From: Massariosphaeria phaeospora
Lineage: Eukaryota > Ascomycota > Dothideomycetes > Pleosporales
DNA length: 64,000 nucleotides
Assembly: GCA_011032825.1 (NCBI GenBank)
Contig: JAADJZ010000014.1
Coordinates: 186,001-250,000, forward strand
Direction: 5' to 3'
This document shows, in pieces, positions 40,350 to 52,374 of this stretch. Position 1 is the first letter of the stretch. Every line of letters starts with the position of its first letter. Under the pieces are notes generated by a model. It was not told the DNA's origin, did no database searches, and saw only the letters and a list, made by a program, of their open reading frames with translations. The translations under genes and the position numbers were made by a program.

Positions 40350-41509
40350 GATGACCCAACGGGTGAAAGATAATGTTTGGGTGTGACGGAGAAAGGGCAT
40401 GAAAGTGTCTTGATGACAACTGTGCCGCCTGGGCCACATTGGTAAGCAAGCGGCTACGTCACTCTCGTGACCATGTCTGGGTTCATCAGGTGGATTATCC
40501 TACATCTAATGATGGTATGAGAGACATGTGGGAAATAAAGGTGATGTCTTAACAGACGCAGACAACCCAAGCATTACTAGTGCTCAGACAAACAAGTAGT
40601 CCGCTAAGCACACTTTGATCAGATAATTCGATTGATCAACGATCAATCCCTAGCATCTTGTAAGCCTTTTGGAAACAAACGCTGAGCTAGCAACAGAACA
40701 GGCTTTCATAGCTGTCCAGAAGCCGCACGCAAGCAGCACCGCATCGCATAGTAGATAGATAGCTCTCCGCAAGCCCGTGCGTACAAAGCCTACTATGCTA
40801 GATACATAAGGCTTTGTAAAGATAGAGGTAGACTATCTACTAATTGCTGAAAACCCTTAGACTGTCGAGAGGATCGCCTGGTGTCTTCTTTATTAGCAAT
40901 AGTTTCTGCTAGAATAGTGCCGCGGAGACCACATGAAGTTCCCCAATCTCTACCGTACCTTCCTAATTAGGCTCGATGAAGCGAGCTCCCCACCCGCTCG
41001 CACGCGTCATGCACGATTCTTACCATGACTACCTACCTCGCATCGCGTCTCTTTACGTGTTGAACCGCAGCAGACAACCATTCACATAAACGCAATGGCC
41101 GAGGTAGTGCAAATACCGTCTACAATTGCATGGTTTCGGGCGAGATAGCGACGGGGTTTGTGGCGATAGATAGGCATCGCCTCTGGTAGCATCAAACAGA
41201 TATCGCCATGGACGTATCAACGCGATAAACAGCCAAACCAAACGGAACCGCCATCATGTCTTTTTCCTCATCCTTATCACGACCTGCAGCGATCGCCACA
41301 CGCACGTACAGAGTAGGTGGTAGACTACCCGTACGATTATGGGCACTCGAGCTAGATCCCGGCATGCAGGATTCAGGCACCGTCTGTTTGTCGGAGCTGT
41401 TATAAGACGGGCTAGCATCCGCTCCACGGATGTGCGCGGCTGCGAGCACTCGCGAGTCGTCGTCGCTTCACCAATCCATCCACATCCCACTGCGCTTCAA
41501 TTCCCGGCC
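40350..41509. other. 1.2-kb intergenic region, no gene seen
   Basis: No coding motif. 40560-40900 is rich in short repeats around TAGTAGATAGATAG and CTACTATGCTAGATA but gives no clear element. Confidence 0.4.
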
Positions 41510-43213
41510 ATGGTCGTCCTCACAAAGCTTCTGGGCGCGGTCGGCTTTGCCTCTCTTGCGCCACTTGTATGCGGACACCCGCAGTACAGAGCGCCCGAGA
41601 ATGGCACGCTGCCGCTGTTGATGGAGGCTACGATTGATGAATTGGCTGCGGGTTTGGAGGCGAGGTTGTTTACGAGCGTGGATCTCGTGAACGTAAGTGC
41701 TTCCGAACCCTACACTACACTGCACTGCTGACCAAATTACCAGGCATACATCGGTCGCATCCTCGAAGTCAACGCCAGCCTGCACGCCGTCACAGAACTG
41801 AATCCCGACGCCTGGGCCATCGCCGCCGCCCTCGATGCGGAACGCGCAGCGGGCAAGAGCAGAGGACCGCTCCATGGCCTCCCGATCCTGATCAAGAACA
41901 ACATCGCGACAGCCGACCAGATGAACAACACCGCGGGCTCGTACGCTTTGCTCGGCGCAAAGGTCCCCCGCGACGCGACTGTAGCCGCGAAGCTCCGTGC
42001 AGCAGGCGCCATACTGCTCGGCAAGACGAATCTCTCGCAATGGGCCAACTTCCGCTCCAGCAACTCGTCGAACGGATGGTCTGCGCAAGGCGGCCAGGTC
42101 TACGGCGCATACTACCCCGGGCAGGACCCCTCAGGATCCTCATCCGGGAGCGGCGTCGCGAGTTCGCTGGCTCTCGCCGTTGCGAGTCTGGGGACCGAGA
42201 CCGACGGAAGCATCCTCAGCCCCAGCGAGAAGAACAACATCGTCGGCATCAAGCCAACCGTCGGACTCACGTCGCGCGCGCTCGTCATACCCATCAGTCA
42301 ACACCAGGACACCGTTGGCCCCATGGCGCGCACCGTCAAAGACGCCGCGTACCTGCTGCAAGCCATTGTCGGCCGCGACCCGCACGACAACTACACTTCC
42401 GCCATCCCGTTCAACGCCTCGCTCCCCGACTACGTAGCCGCCTGCCGCCTCGACGCGCTAAAAGGCGCCCGCATCGGCATCCCGCGCAACAGCTTCATAT
42501 CGCGGTTCCCCGCGCCCGCACCTGTGCTCGCCGCCTTCGAGACAGCCATCGAAGTGCTGACCGCAGCGGGCGCCACCGTCGTCGACAACACGAACTACAC
42601 AGCGTGGGAGCAGTACCTCGAAAGCCAAGCCGAAGGCATGGTGCTCGCAGCCGACTTCCCCGTCAACCTAGCCGCGTACCTCGCGCAGCTGACGGCCAAC
42701 CCGCACAACGTCAGCACGCTCGCCGACGTGCGCCGCTTCACGCAGACGTTCGGCCCCGAAGAGTATCCCAGCCGCGACACAGCGTCGTTCGACCAATCGC
42801 TCGCACTCAATTTCTCCAACGCCTCGCCCGAGTTCTGGGCCTACTACCTGCAAAACCAGTATCTGGGCGGTGCGGGCGGCCTGCTGGGCGCGCTGGAAAC
42901 GTACGACCTTGATGCCGTTGTTGTGCCGACGGGACAGGCGGGCGCGACGGGTATCAGTGCGATTATCGGTGGGCCGGTGGTGACGGTGCCGTTGGGGGCG
43001 TCTCCGCCGAATACGACTGTTAGCACGGATCCGCGTGGACTGATTGCGACGGGGCCGGGGCTTCCGTTTGGGATTGCGTTTGCGGGGAAGCTGTGGAGTG
43101 AGGAGGCGTTGGTTGGGTTTGCGTATGCGTTTGAGCAGCGGACGTTGGTGAGGGGGAAGGTGAAGCCGTATGTTGCGCCGACAGTGGAGTTGGTGGACGT
43201 TATGGAGGCGTAA
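41510..43213 (+). CDS. Secreted amidase (amidase signature family)
   Basis: Exons are 41510-41692 and 41744-43213, giving 550 residues. The signal peptide is MVVLTKLLGAVGFASLAPLV. The Ser-cisSer-Lys triad of the amidase signature family is visible: Lys in PILIKNNIAT, cis-Ser in PSGSSSGSGVASS and nucleophile Ser in GTETDGSI. The family motif GIKPTVGLTSR follows. The enzyme should hydrolyse a carboxamide bond. Secretion and several N-glycosylation sites suggest an extracellular or wall substrate; fungal relatives are often annotated glutamyl-tRNA amidotransferase A-like, which does not fit a secreted protein. It converges with the methylthioadenosine phosphorylase gene, the ends being 161 bp apart. 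Confidence 0.9.
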
Positions 43214-43374
43214 GGGCTGGTGGAACCGTATGGTACGATACGATGGCACGATGGAATGAATTCAAATGATATCGCCATTCTTCGTGAACGCAGTCCAAAG
43301 CGTGCTTGAAACCTTGGGCGGGTAGTTGATACCCTCTCTTTGCTCATTCTCGCTAATGCCGGAGACCTATGGTA

Positions 43375-43663
43375 CTACTCGAAATAGCCCGGGAACAGCC
43401 AGTTCAGCTTCTCCATGGCCGCCTTGCCACGCCCCTCTTTATACGTGCTCGTGGAGAACTTCATCTGGCCCTCCAAGTGCTTGGCCAGCACCTGCTGCTC
43501 ATGTTCCTCCTTGCTCAGCTCGTCCAGCACCGCGCCCACAAAGCGCCGCGCATTCTCGCTGTTGGCCTTCATGTGTGCCATGACCATGGCCACATTGACA
43601 TCCTCGCCGCCCTCGCCCCGCCAGCAGTCGTAATCGGTCGCCATGCAGATCATCTGGTATCCT

Positions 43664-43697
<34 letters not shown>

Positions 43698-44406
43698 GCG
43701 CAGACATGTTGATGACGGAGCCGCCCCACGACCGGTACAGGTGCGATTCGGCGCGCGTCGAGAACTGCGGGCCCTCCATGCAGATCAGCAGGCCCTTGTC
43801 GTGCAGGCTCACGCCGTCGCCCTCGAGCGAGTGCCCGCACTTGCGCACGATCTTGGCCAGCGAGTTGTCAAACGGGTCGCCGAAGCCGACGTGCCCGACC
43901 ATGCCGCCCTCGAAGAAGGTGAACGGCCGTATCCCCTTGGTGCGATCGATGATCTGGTCCGGCACCACAAAGTCGCGCGGCCGGATCTCCTCCTGCAGAC
44001 TGCCCACGGCCGAGAAGGCGATGATGGTGCGCACGCCGAGGTGTCGCAGCGCGGCGATGTTGGCCTGGTTCTTCACCTCGTGCGGGGCGAGTTCATGGTG
44101 CACGCCGTGCCGTGACAGAAACGCGATCGGGGTGGGCTTGCCGGTCGTGGGCGAGGGGTGGTGCAGGATGGAGATAGGCGACGAGGGCGCTCCCCAGGGC
44201 GTGTCGACGTCGAGGGTCGCGGCGAGGGTGAAGTTGTCGAGGGCTTGGATGCCGGTGCCGCCGATGACGGCGATGCGCACCGGGGCGTCGTACGTGGAGG
44301 GGACGCCGGCCATTCTGCGGTATGGGAGCGTGATGCTGCGGCGGGGGATGGGCGGCAGCAATCGAGGTGCGATGATGCGTGGGAGAAGAGTCGGGCGCGT
44401 GGACAT
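43375..44406 (-). CDS. MTAP: S-methyl-5'-thioadenosine phosphorylase
   Basis: Single exon, 343 residues from the first ATG. A second Met (M32, MAGVPSTYDAPVRIAVIGG) matches the usual family start, and the first 31 residues are Arg/Pro-rich. Motifs of purine nucleoside phosphorylase family 2 are clear: IGGTGI at the phosphate site, LSRHGVHHELAPHEVKNQAN, SAVGSLQEEIRPRDFV, MEGPQFSTRAES, NMSALPEAKLAREAEI and MATDYDCW. It converts methylthioadenosine and phosphate to adenine and methylthioribose-1-phosphate, the first step of methionine salvage from polyamine synthesis. The family's usual length is about 280-360. The start is ambiguous between residues 1 and 32; a mitochondrial presequence is possible but unproven. 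Confidence 0.95.
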
Positions 44407-44563
44407 TCACCGTGATGGCGGGGTTGGTGTTGAGAGGAAATCTGACAGCCTTCGGAAGCGGGGCGCAAAGATTCCGAGCAGCCAATCAGACAGTAGCGTA
44501 TGATTACGCCCAAGGAACACCTGGGCAGCTTTCTCTCTCTCTCTCCTCCTCGCCCACGCATCA

Positions 44564-45739
44564 TCAGACGTGTTCTTTGCAACCTACTCCACCATCTCGA
44601 AAGTGCATCGGAGAAGGCACAGACACGTTGCAAGCCAATGCCTCGCCGCTACCGTACCGCTCATGCTGGCTCCCCGGTGTAGGCAGCGGAGAAGTGAGGA
44701 AGTTCAGCCCAGATTGATTCCCACGGGCCTGCTGCACTGGCCGAAGCGTATAGCTCGGTCGCTCCGGGGTTGGACGGCTGTCCCGTCGGTCTTGCGTGAA
44801 CAAGGCGCGAAAGGATCCAGCACAGACAACGATGAGAGCTAGGAGTATTGGCGTCAGCGGAGTACTCCATGGATACGTATCTCGAGCTGGGGACATACCT
44901 ATGGTAGCTTGCAGATGGCCGAAGAGCTCAATCAGCCCACAGTCGAGTCTACTCTCGAGCTGCGGCATGCTCACTATGACGCGCAACACCGCAACGATGA
45001 TAGTGATCACGACTAAAGAGAACAGGGCGAACAAAATGAGTCGTTGCCGTCTCGATATCCGTATCTTCGACACGATGTAGAAAGGAATGGTCATGACTGT
45101 GCCTTTCAGTTAGCCGCTGCTACTGCCTCCACTGGCTATGCTAACTCACTCAGAACATCAGTCAAAACGTCCAACGTGCAATTCAACCGAATCGATAGCA
45201 GCGACATCCGTCGTGCTTCCGGCCTTGCGGAGCATGCCTCCAGCCCCTCTCTCCAATAACATCCACTGTCATTCGTTGTATACAACGCTCCATAACTCAC
45301 TATCGTCAACCCCAACACCGCCCACCAATACCTCTTCAACCCTGTCAACTGTTCTGTGCCGAGCCGCTTGAAGAACAGCAGAAACGCAATTTTCACACTC
45401 CATAGACTGGTATTGAATGATACCAACCACACGACGGTCCACTTCCCGCCCGCAGTGCCCGTAAGCGGTCTATAGTGGAACGTTGCGATCGTGGGTTGGA
45501 TCGCCGTTCCGAGTAAGAGCGCGAACGCAAGAATTACGAAGAAGTCGTCCCAGAAGAGGTGCGAGAAGCGCTGCCAACGAATTGCAAGGCGGAGCCCGAG
45601 GCTGAGAAGAGCGAGGGCAGTGAAAAGCCATGTTAACACCTGGTTGCATGTTGGCAGCTGCGTTTACATGTCAGGGAGGCAACTGTACCAGGTATGTGGT
45701 CGAGTATATGGGAACATAGTAGGACGCCTGTGTGGACAT
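44564..45739 (-). CDS. Rhodopsin-domain (PTH11-like) integral membrane protein
   Basis: Four exons, 45739-45689, 45639-45150, 45096-44899 and 44838-44564, give 337 residues. The last intron (44839-44898) is 60 nt, a multiple of three and open, so a plain ORF call hides it. Family marks are RFSHLFWDDFFVILAFAL near the N-terminus, WTVVWLVSFNTSLWSVKIAFLLFFKRL, and after the splice DVLIMTIPFYIVSKIRIS. This is the seven-helix fungal rhodopsin-domain family that includes the PTH11 receptor relatives. The CFEM ectodomain of true PTH11 is absent. A receptor role is inferred from distant relatives only. A Ser/Pro-rich cytosolic tail ends the protein. Confidence 0.82.
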
Positions 45740-46836
45740 GGCTGATACAAATGCGAAGACCAACAAACACTGAGTTCAGACTAAATCTCCCGCTCCCTCG
45801 CACGCTTTATATCTTCCTTCCTCGTCCTTCATACCTTATTAACCTGCAGCCCGTCCGCAGCCAGATTGATTATCCTGGGGGCAAGGCAATCGAAATTTGC
45901 CTTGTGCAGCTCTATATGCAGAGTCCGAGAGTCGAGATTATATGTCACACACGTATGGGGGCTCGTTACATGCAAAGTCGGACACACTTGGTAGTTGACA
46001 TAGCCACGCTCCTCTAGAAGCATCGTGATACAACATATCGCGGGGTCCGATGCTATATCAGAATTTGGAGGGTGTGGGGGCGGGATGCGGGGTGAGGGAT
46101 ACCAGGAATATTAGGTGTGTATACTAGGCTGCTTTACTAACAGTAATACCTTTGTAGGTGTTTCCACTCTTACTATAAATCCCTCTAGATAAACGTTAAA
46201 TCGCATTGCATTGCTAATTAATACAGATTTACGTTCCTACAATTTGGTTAAGAGCTAATAAGTAAATTACTTTCTAGTAACTTATAACTATATTTGTTTG
46301 TCGTATTTACCTACTTACTACTAATAAAGTTAAGTTCTTTAATGGACGAAACTCGACCTGTGAATTAACCTTGCGAGTCTCGGATCCATCATACCTCCCT
46401 ATATCGTAGATAGACAGCAACTTTCAAAGTCCTGCCGCAATCGCCAAATGGTACTGCCGTACTTGAATAGTGAGCTGATGAGCCTAATAAATGCATAGGA
46501 ATTTGGTGCTTACACTTACTTGGGTAATGTGCTGAACGTCGTACTACCTTATCTATACTTCTGAATATTACGGGCGGATTGGGAGAATAGGAGCAACTTA
46601 ATCTTGAGTCTGACAAAATCGCGCCAATTGTAGCGTGTCGACATTCTTTATCGTTGCTGGGTATTTCTACCCAATAGCAGTCTGGGGACAACTATTGTTG
46701 TTTCTAATCCGGAAGGCACATGCATCTAGAACTAATGTGCACAGAAGGGCAGGAGTGGAGGCGTAATGCACAGAACTATTCCAATATATTTTGTGAAATC
46801 TGATTATTATGCCAACATCTTAGTGCATGCCCGTCA
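45740..46836. other. 1.1-kb AT-rich intergenic region with a degraded repeat
   Basis: AT-rich from 46110 to about 46330, holding copy 1 of a dispersed repeat (46112-46240). No gene is supported. Confidence 0.5.
46112..46240 (+). repeat. Dispersed repeat copy 1 (AT-rich form)
   Basis: Pairs in the same orientation with 49198-49322. Shared landmarks include GTATACT, TTTACTAACAG.AA.ACC.TTGTAGGT, AAACGT and TTCCTAC. Many differences are C-to-T or G-to-A in this copy, as RIP would leave. Confidence 0.6.
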
Positions 46837-48367
46837 TCATGAACAGCCCGCCAACTTTTCCAGCACCGGTCTTAAGAAAGCACCCCAAAAGCCGCCATAC
46901 TCCTCATCGAGACCATAATCAATGACATTTTGCCACATCCTCAATTCGTTGAAAACGCCTGAGACACTGTTTGTGGTGCCATTTCGGAACTCTAGAATGC
47001 GCACCGTTTCATCCTCCTCGTTAGCATCGATGTACGCAATATAACAATACACCTCATGGCCTACCACAGCAAAGCCTGGCTCCACAAGGTAGGTAGTGTC
47101 CGACAGACCTGCACGTCGCCCAAGTTGTGCCTTCTTGCGGAGACTTGCTGCTAAGAATATACTAAGCTTATATTCAGCCTCAAGCTTGTCGCCGTCAGAT
47201 GGCTTAATCTCAATGCCAGAGAAGACAGCTGTGGTCTTGGTGAAAGCATCGGTAGTATGGCTGATGCACTGATGTCCATGATGGAGAAGCCGCGGGTATA
47301 GCCTATCAAAGGGCGACATTTCATGTGAATAGGAGAGCGTATAGTCAGCCTTTCGGTCCAGGATACGCTGCTTGTCTACGGATCGCGAAAGGAATTCGGA
47401 ACTGATATTTTGCGATTGCCTGGTTTATGCATCAGTCTCTCAGATCGCTGGGTGATAAGTTAGACGTACACGCTTTGGAGACATAATTTGCCTTTTGCGT
47501 ACAGCCGTAAGGCGAGTTTCACCGTCGGTCTAACGACCTCGTCGCACCACGCATTCTCATCGCGCCCACTCGTCTGGCAATGGAGTGATTTCCTGAATAT
47601 TTTCTTTACTTTCCCAAGTGTATATTCCAACTGTGCGCGGAGGGCAGGATCGAGGACAGGATCGGAGAGATCGCGGGTGCCGGTTTTGCTGAATGCAGAA
47701 GGCTTGAATCGTTGAAACCCCATCTCTGTATCGGTTCGAATTGCATGCTGCAGAGTGTCAACAACCGGCGCGGTGTGTGCTACCACAGTATGCTACTACG
47801 CACTTCGAGCCATCCAGGTATCCAGCCCTCATCAAGACCAGACTCGAGCCGTGCGATTACAGCCATGACCCTCGCAGGAGGTTCGGATTTGATGCCATCC
47901 AAAGGTTCTATTATGATCGGAGGGGATGCCACTCTGAGCGCTGCGATGGTTTCGCGCGACGGACTGGTGCTACGTCGTGGTGTTGATGCGCCTGCCCCCC
48001 TGCTGCTGGGTAGGCTGAAGATACTGCGATTGCTCAAGGCGAGTGCGTGGTTGGTTGACCCGACAGTCGACGCACTCTGCTCCGGAAGCAGGTCTTCGGT
48101 GTTTTGGCGCTGACGCTTGCCAGGACTAGAACTTCGATACGTAGACATGGCGATCGCCTCTGTCCTTGGGCTAGCACGCTTGCGCTTCAGCGACCGGCAG
48201 TCTTCGTCAGCGGGTGGTGTTGGTGGAAGCGTTCGGAGCCAGCTGGACACGAGCGCGTCATGTTCGTCGAGCGCGTCTTTTTCGTCGAGCGCAGCCTTTT
48301 CATTGAGCGCGGCCTTTTCGTCGAGCGCGTCTTTTTCGTTGAGCGCGGGGGAGGGTGACGCAGCCAT
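46837..48367 (-). CDS. PD-(D/E)XK nuclease-like domain protein
   Basis: Three exons, 48367-47804, 47747-47470 and 47419-46837, give 474 residues. The N-terminus (about residues 10-40) is a row of hexapeptide repeats of the type AL[DN]EK[DA]. Then comes VSSWLRTLPPTPPADEDCRS and a Ser/Arg-rich stretch with KRKR signals. The C-terminal 280 residues carry LEYTLGKVKKIF, WCDEVVRPTVKLAL, DYTLSYSHE, and FSGIEIKPSDGDKLEAEYKL with LAASLRKKAQL. This matches the fungal PD-(D/E)XK nuclease-like family. In that family the E.K of GIEIKP is the presumed catalytic pair; whether the protein cleaves DNA is unknown. A nuclear location is suggested by the basic clusters. The family often expands near transposon-rich DNA. 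Confidence 0.78.
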
Positions 48368-48597
48368 GTTCGGGCGGGGTGGTGGTTGTCTGCAAGTCGA
48401 TGGAGGCCGGGGCGGCCAAATCAAGTGCCCTGCGGCGGGGGCGCTAGGCTAGCGCCGCCATGCACCCGCCTAAACACGCACACACGGCACGCATCTTCCC
48501 CAACGCCGCACCTTCTTTTGTCACACCTATCTCGACTTCTAGTGCCGGATCGATCGAACTCATGCACCTTGTACGGCGTGTAGCTGGACTGTTGAGC

Positions 48598-48928
48598 GAT
48601 AGCATGCCGGCTGCTACCATAGCCACGTCAAGCTTGAATACAGCGTCAGCGATCGTGCTGTCTGGTCACTCGGACCGAAGTACATCTTCAAAGAGCGGTC
48701 GATAGAGCCTCCCACTTTTGAAGCCCGAAACCTCCGATTTTTGAAGGAGAACACTACGATCCCCATTCCAACGTTGGTTCTCGAATACAACGACAACGAC
48801 CGCTACTTTATGCAAACGGAGCGTACTGCTGGAACGACACTGCAAATGAAGCAGCTCGTCAATTCTGGTTCGATCTGTACGCTTTACAACACTATCCTGT
48901 GCTTAATACACGTGGGGAGCAAGCTTTA
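48598..48928 (+). pseudogene. Aminoglycoside-phosphotransferase-like (kinase-fold) gene remnant
   Basis: An open stretch of about 110 codons, frame starting after a TAG. It shows VWSLGPKYIFKER (N-lobe strands with the Lys), EPPTFEARNLRFLKENTTIP (the helix-C Glu region) and IPTLVLEYNDNDRYFMQTER followed by TAGTTLQ. This is the N-lobe pattern of fungal APH/choline-kinase-fold proteins. It then runs into unrelated residues and stops at 48928. The catalytic C-lobe (H.D....N and the D of D.D) is absent. No start codon in frame is convincing. It is therefore a fragment, not a working kinase. Confidence 0.6.
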
Positions 48929-50632
48929 GCCCGATTCCAAGCGCGAAGGGAATAAAGACATGGTATGAATGAAGGACCATGACCAGCGTTATATTCCACA
49001 GACCTCTTCCATGCAGGTCGACCGGCGACTCAGTGCCCTGAGGCACTTGTTAGCTCAATCACAAGTAACTTTGGAAGCATTGTTCTCACATTCATCCGTG
49101 CCCCCCTCCTTAGCCACTGTGATCGGCAGTTGCGTATCACAGTACTCGCACTTCTCTCTGCCAGTCATGTTTCCTTTACCTGAGGACGATCAGTTATGTA
49201 TGTATACTGGGCAATTTTACTAACAGCAACACCGTTGTAGGTATTCGTACTCTAGCCATAGAGCTGCCTAAACAAACGTCAACCCGCATCACGTCGCCGA
49301 TCTACACAAATTTATGTTCCTACGATCAAAGTGACTTCCAACCTGGCCATGTTGGCGATGACAGTGGCCTCTAGAGAACTGATACATAATAGCAGCGGTA
49401 ACACTGAATTCTATCGACGCGCAAATTAGATCATTCGCCCAGGGTGATAGCTTGTTTTCTAGGGCTGCAAACCTGGTGTTTAAGATGTCGATACTCCCAA
49501 TCCTGACCAGAGTGGTCTAGCGATCGCCTTTCCCGCTTCCCACGTCATGGTCTCGCCCGCTCCGCGGACCTAGCAGCCGGGAAAGCTTGACTCCGGCGCT
49601 TGGTGCGCCACGTTATCGCAACGCCTGCAACCGTGGATTTTGCCGGATACGGAATGCAGTTGGGTTGTATCTTTATCTTCGAGGCATTTATGTTGAAGTG
49701 GGAGGACAAGGCATGGTGAGTATATTGATACGCCTGCTACTCACTACATGAAGAGGACTTTTGGTAATCGATATTCCGTGGAATTCAGCCACACTGTAAG
49801 AATCTGTGGATTACAAGCTAGCAGATCACCAAGGTGGGGCTCGTGTAATCCTACTGGCGTAAGTGGCAGCTCTAGGTTGAAATAGAGAAGCTTAGCGTTG
49901 ATCAATCAGTACCGATATGGAAGCACTCTGACAGTAGAAGCCCGAAAACAGCCACGAGAAAACGACGATTTGAATCGTTTTAAGAGATCTTTCCTCAACG
50001 GCAGAGCGTTGGATGCGGTAACCCCCCAGCTCAGCTTTATAGCGCGCCACCCGCTCAGGGCTTGCACGTACACTTCGCTAGTCTTTTGCAAGAGAACCTT
50101 ATTTTTACACTATAAAACCGAGCTTGGGCGGTGCTGTACCTCGGCAGGTTCGAACGGAAGTATACGACAGGCTAGATTAACATGTAGACCTACCACGACA
50201 AATCTCCACGGCAATCTGGGGCCTCGACGTGCTCTGTCTTTGAGTACAAAATCCTGATCGTCTGGTAGTGCCGCCTCGAAATAGCAGTAGGGCAAGGGTT
50301 TACCCCGGATCTAGGATTTACCGTGTGCCACCTACGCAATGGCGCCGTAAAGCCAATATATACAAGCATCTGCTGAGGCTGAATGCTGATTGACGGCGTT
50401 GCCATTGGACAAAACTCTTGCAGAACTCATCAGAGGGGCCTGTAGGTGGACAAGCGGTCCTAGGATTTGATCGCGTTGTGGCAATTGCTATGCTGTTTGG
50501 TCATCGGCTATTGCAGTAGCGAGAATTCAGGACCAATGCGGATGTACCAGCAATTTGCCTCGCATGGGAGATATAAAGAGATGGATACCGAAGCAAATCT
50601 TGAGTGCGCACCATCAGTCACGTCCTTGCATC
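48929..50632. other. 1.7-kb intergenic region with a dispersed repeat copy
   Basis: Holds repeat copy 2 (49198-49322). No ORF with motifs is seen. The last 300 bp are the promoter side of the peroxidase gene. Confidence 0.45.
49198..49322 (+). repeat. Dispersed repeat copy 2 (GC-richer form)
   Basis: Direct-orientation partner of 46112-46240, about 3 kb away. This copy keeps C/G where the other has T/A, for example AACCCGCATCACGTCGCC here. Confidence 0.6.
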
Positions 50633-52160
50633 ATGCGGTCCTCGTTCATATTGTCCGCCCTTGCGGCACCCGCGGCCCTCGCCTTCCCATGGTTGAGACC
50701 TGAAGGGCTGGAGGCTTTGATGAACCATCCGGAGGCGCGAAGGCAGATCGAACGCCGCCTCAATGAGCATCAGGAGAAGACGGAAAGCCAGAATTCTCCC
50801 CGCCAGCTCGGTACAGGCCTTCTCAGTGGCGTTGTGGATCTAGTTGGAGGCACTTTGAAAGCGGTCGTTGATCCAATCTTTGGTCTTCTACCGACGAATG
50901 ATGCCGTCAAGGGCCTTAAGAGGTTTCCCGAGAGTACTTTAACCCCCTCGACGTCATCTCACCTTCTTGCTAACATGATCGTAGAGAACTACCCGTTCAA
51001 GGCACCCGGTTCGACTGACCAGCGTGGGCCATGCCCCGGTCTGAACACTCTCGCCAACCATGGGTGTAAGTTTGGCCCATCCCCACTTGTATACAGAAGA
51101 ACAAATATGCTAACTCTTTAAAGACATTCCCCGTACCGGCATCGCCACTGTTGGCCAAATCGTCGAGGGCACCCAAGCTGTCTTCAACATGGGCGCCGAC
51201 CTCGCCAATCTCCTTTCCGTAGGCGGCGCCGTCGACGGGGGCGACATCATCTCCACGAAGATGAGCATCGGCGGCCCAGACGCCCGCGTCGGCGTCCTCA
51301 ACGGCGCCCTAAACTCCCTCCTCGGCACCCCCTCCGGCATCGCCGGCCACGGCAAGTTCAATGAAGGCGACGCCTCCGCCACGCGTCTCGACTTCTACCT
51401 CGAAGGCGACAACATATCCTTCCAGCCCGAGCTCTTCAAGCAGCTGCACCAGCAAGCCCTCGCCAAAGGCGACGGCACCTACAACGTCGCCGCCATCAAA
51501 GAGCACTTCAAGAACCGGTACGCGGCGTCCAAAGCCGCAAACAGCCAGTTCTACTTCAACCTGCCGTCTGCCGGCGTCGTCATGGGCGCCTACTACTTCA
51601 TCCCGGGCTTCTTCTCTAACGGCACCATCGGCGCCGGCGGCATCGCAAACGAAGCCTCCATCATCAGTTTCTACGGCGCGAAGCCCGCCCGCGCGAACGC
51701 ATGGCGCGACCCCGAACTGACCTACACGCACGTGCCCGAGCGCATCCCCGAGCAAGGCTGGTACCGCCGCGCCACGCCCATGACCATCGCCGAAGCCGTC
51801 GCCGGCATCCTAGACGTGTACCTGTACGCCATGCCGCCCATCGGCGGCGCCGGCGCCGACCAGTCGTGGGTCGTCGGGCCTGTCAACATCCCCAACAACC
51901 CGCAGGCGCTGAGCTGCTTCTTCTACAACGCCATCTATGCGAATTTCCCGTCCGAGCTGTTCAATTCGGTGGCGCTGGTGCAGACGGTGGTGAATTTCGT
52001 AAGCGGCAGGTTGGCGCCCGGGTATAAGGCGTTGGGGTGCAAGGTCGATTTCCCGGATGCGAGTGGCACGGATAGGAACGCGTATGAGAAGTGGGCGAAG
52101 ACGTACACGGGGGAGGCGAAGATGAAGGCGGTGGGGAGTGGGTGGTATAGGAAGGGTTGA
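50633..52160 (+). CDS. Secreted heme-thiolate peroxidase (chloroperoxidase/peroxygenase family)
   Basis: Exons are 50633-51065 and 51124-52160, giving 489 residues. The signal peptide is MRSSFILSALAAPAALAFPW. The proximal heme motif PCPGLNTLANHGYIPR is complete only after splicing (the intron sits in the Tyr codon) and supplies the Cys ligand. The acid-base motif EGDASATR follows (GKFNEGDASATRLDFYLEGD). These are the two signatures of the family. It uses hydrogen peroxide to halogenate, peroxidise or hydroxylate substrates outside the cell. At 489 residues it is longer than the classic 250-350-residue enzymes and has an extended N-terminal region (residues 20-125). The internal frame is strongly GC-rich. 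No biosynthetic cluster surrounds it. Confidence 0.92.
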
Positions 52161-52374
52161 GGGCGCGGGGATGATGATGATTGTGTTTGGTTGTGAATAT
52201 GAGCTTAGCGACGGAGTCTTGGGGAGGTACAAAATTCGACTTCGGCACTTCGAGTATACTGATTTTTATTCGGGGCCACTGGTATCGAAGGGGAGCAAAT
52301 CAATCCAGCCACCATTTGTTGTTTCAAAAACATATTCTCTTTAGGTACAAGAACAATCAAATAAGTACATACGC

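Noticed and set aside
42040..42912. Long alternative-frame ORF inside the amidase gene
   Set aside because: An Arg/Pro/His-rich product of GC-rich third positions, with no motifs; it is a shadow of the amidase.
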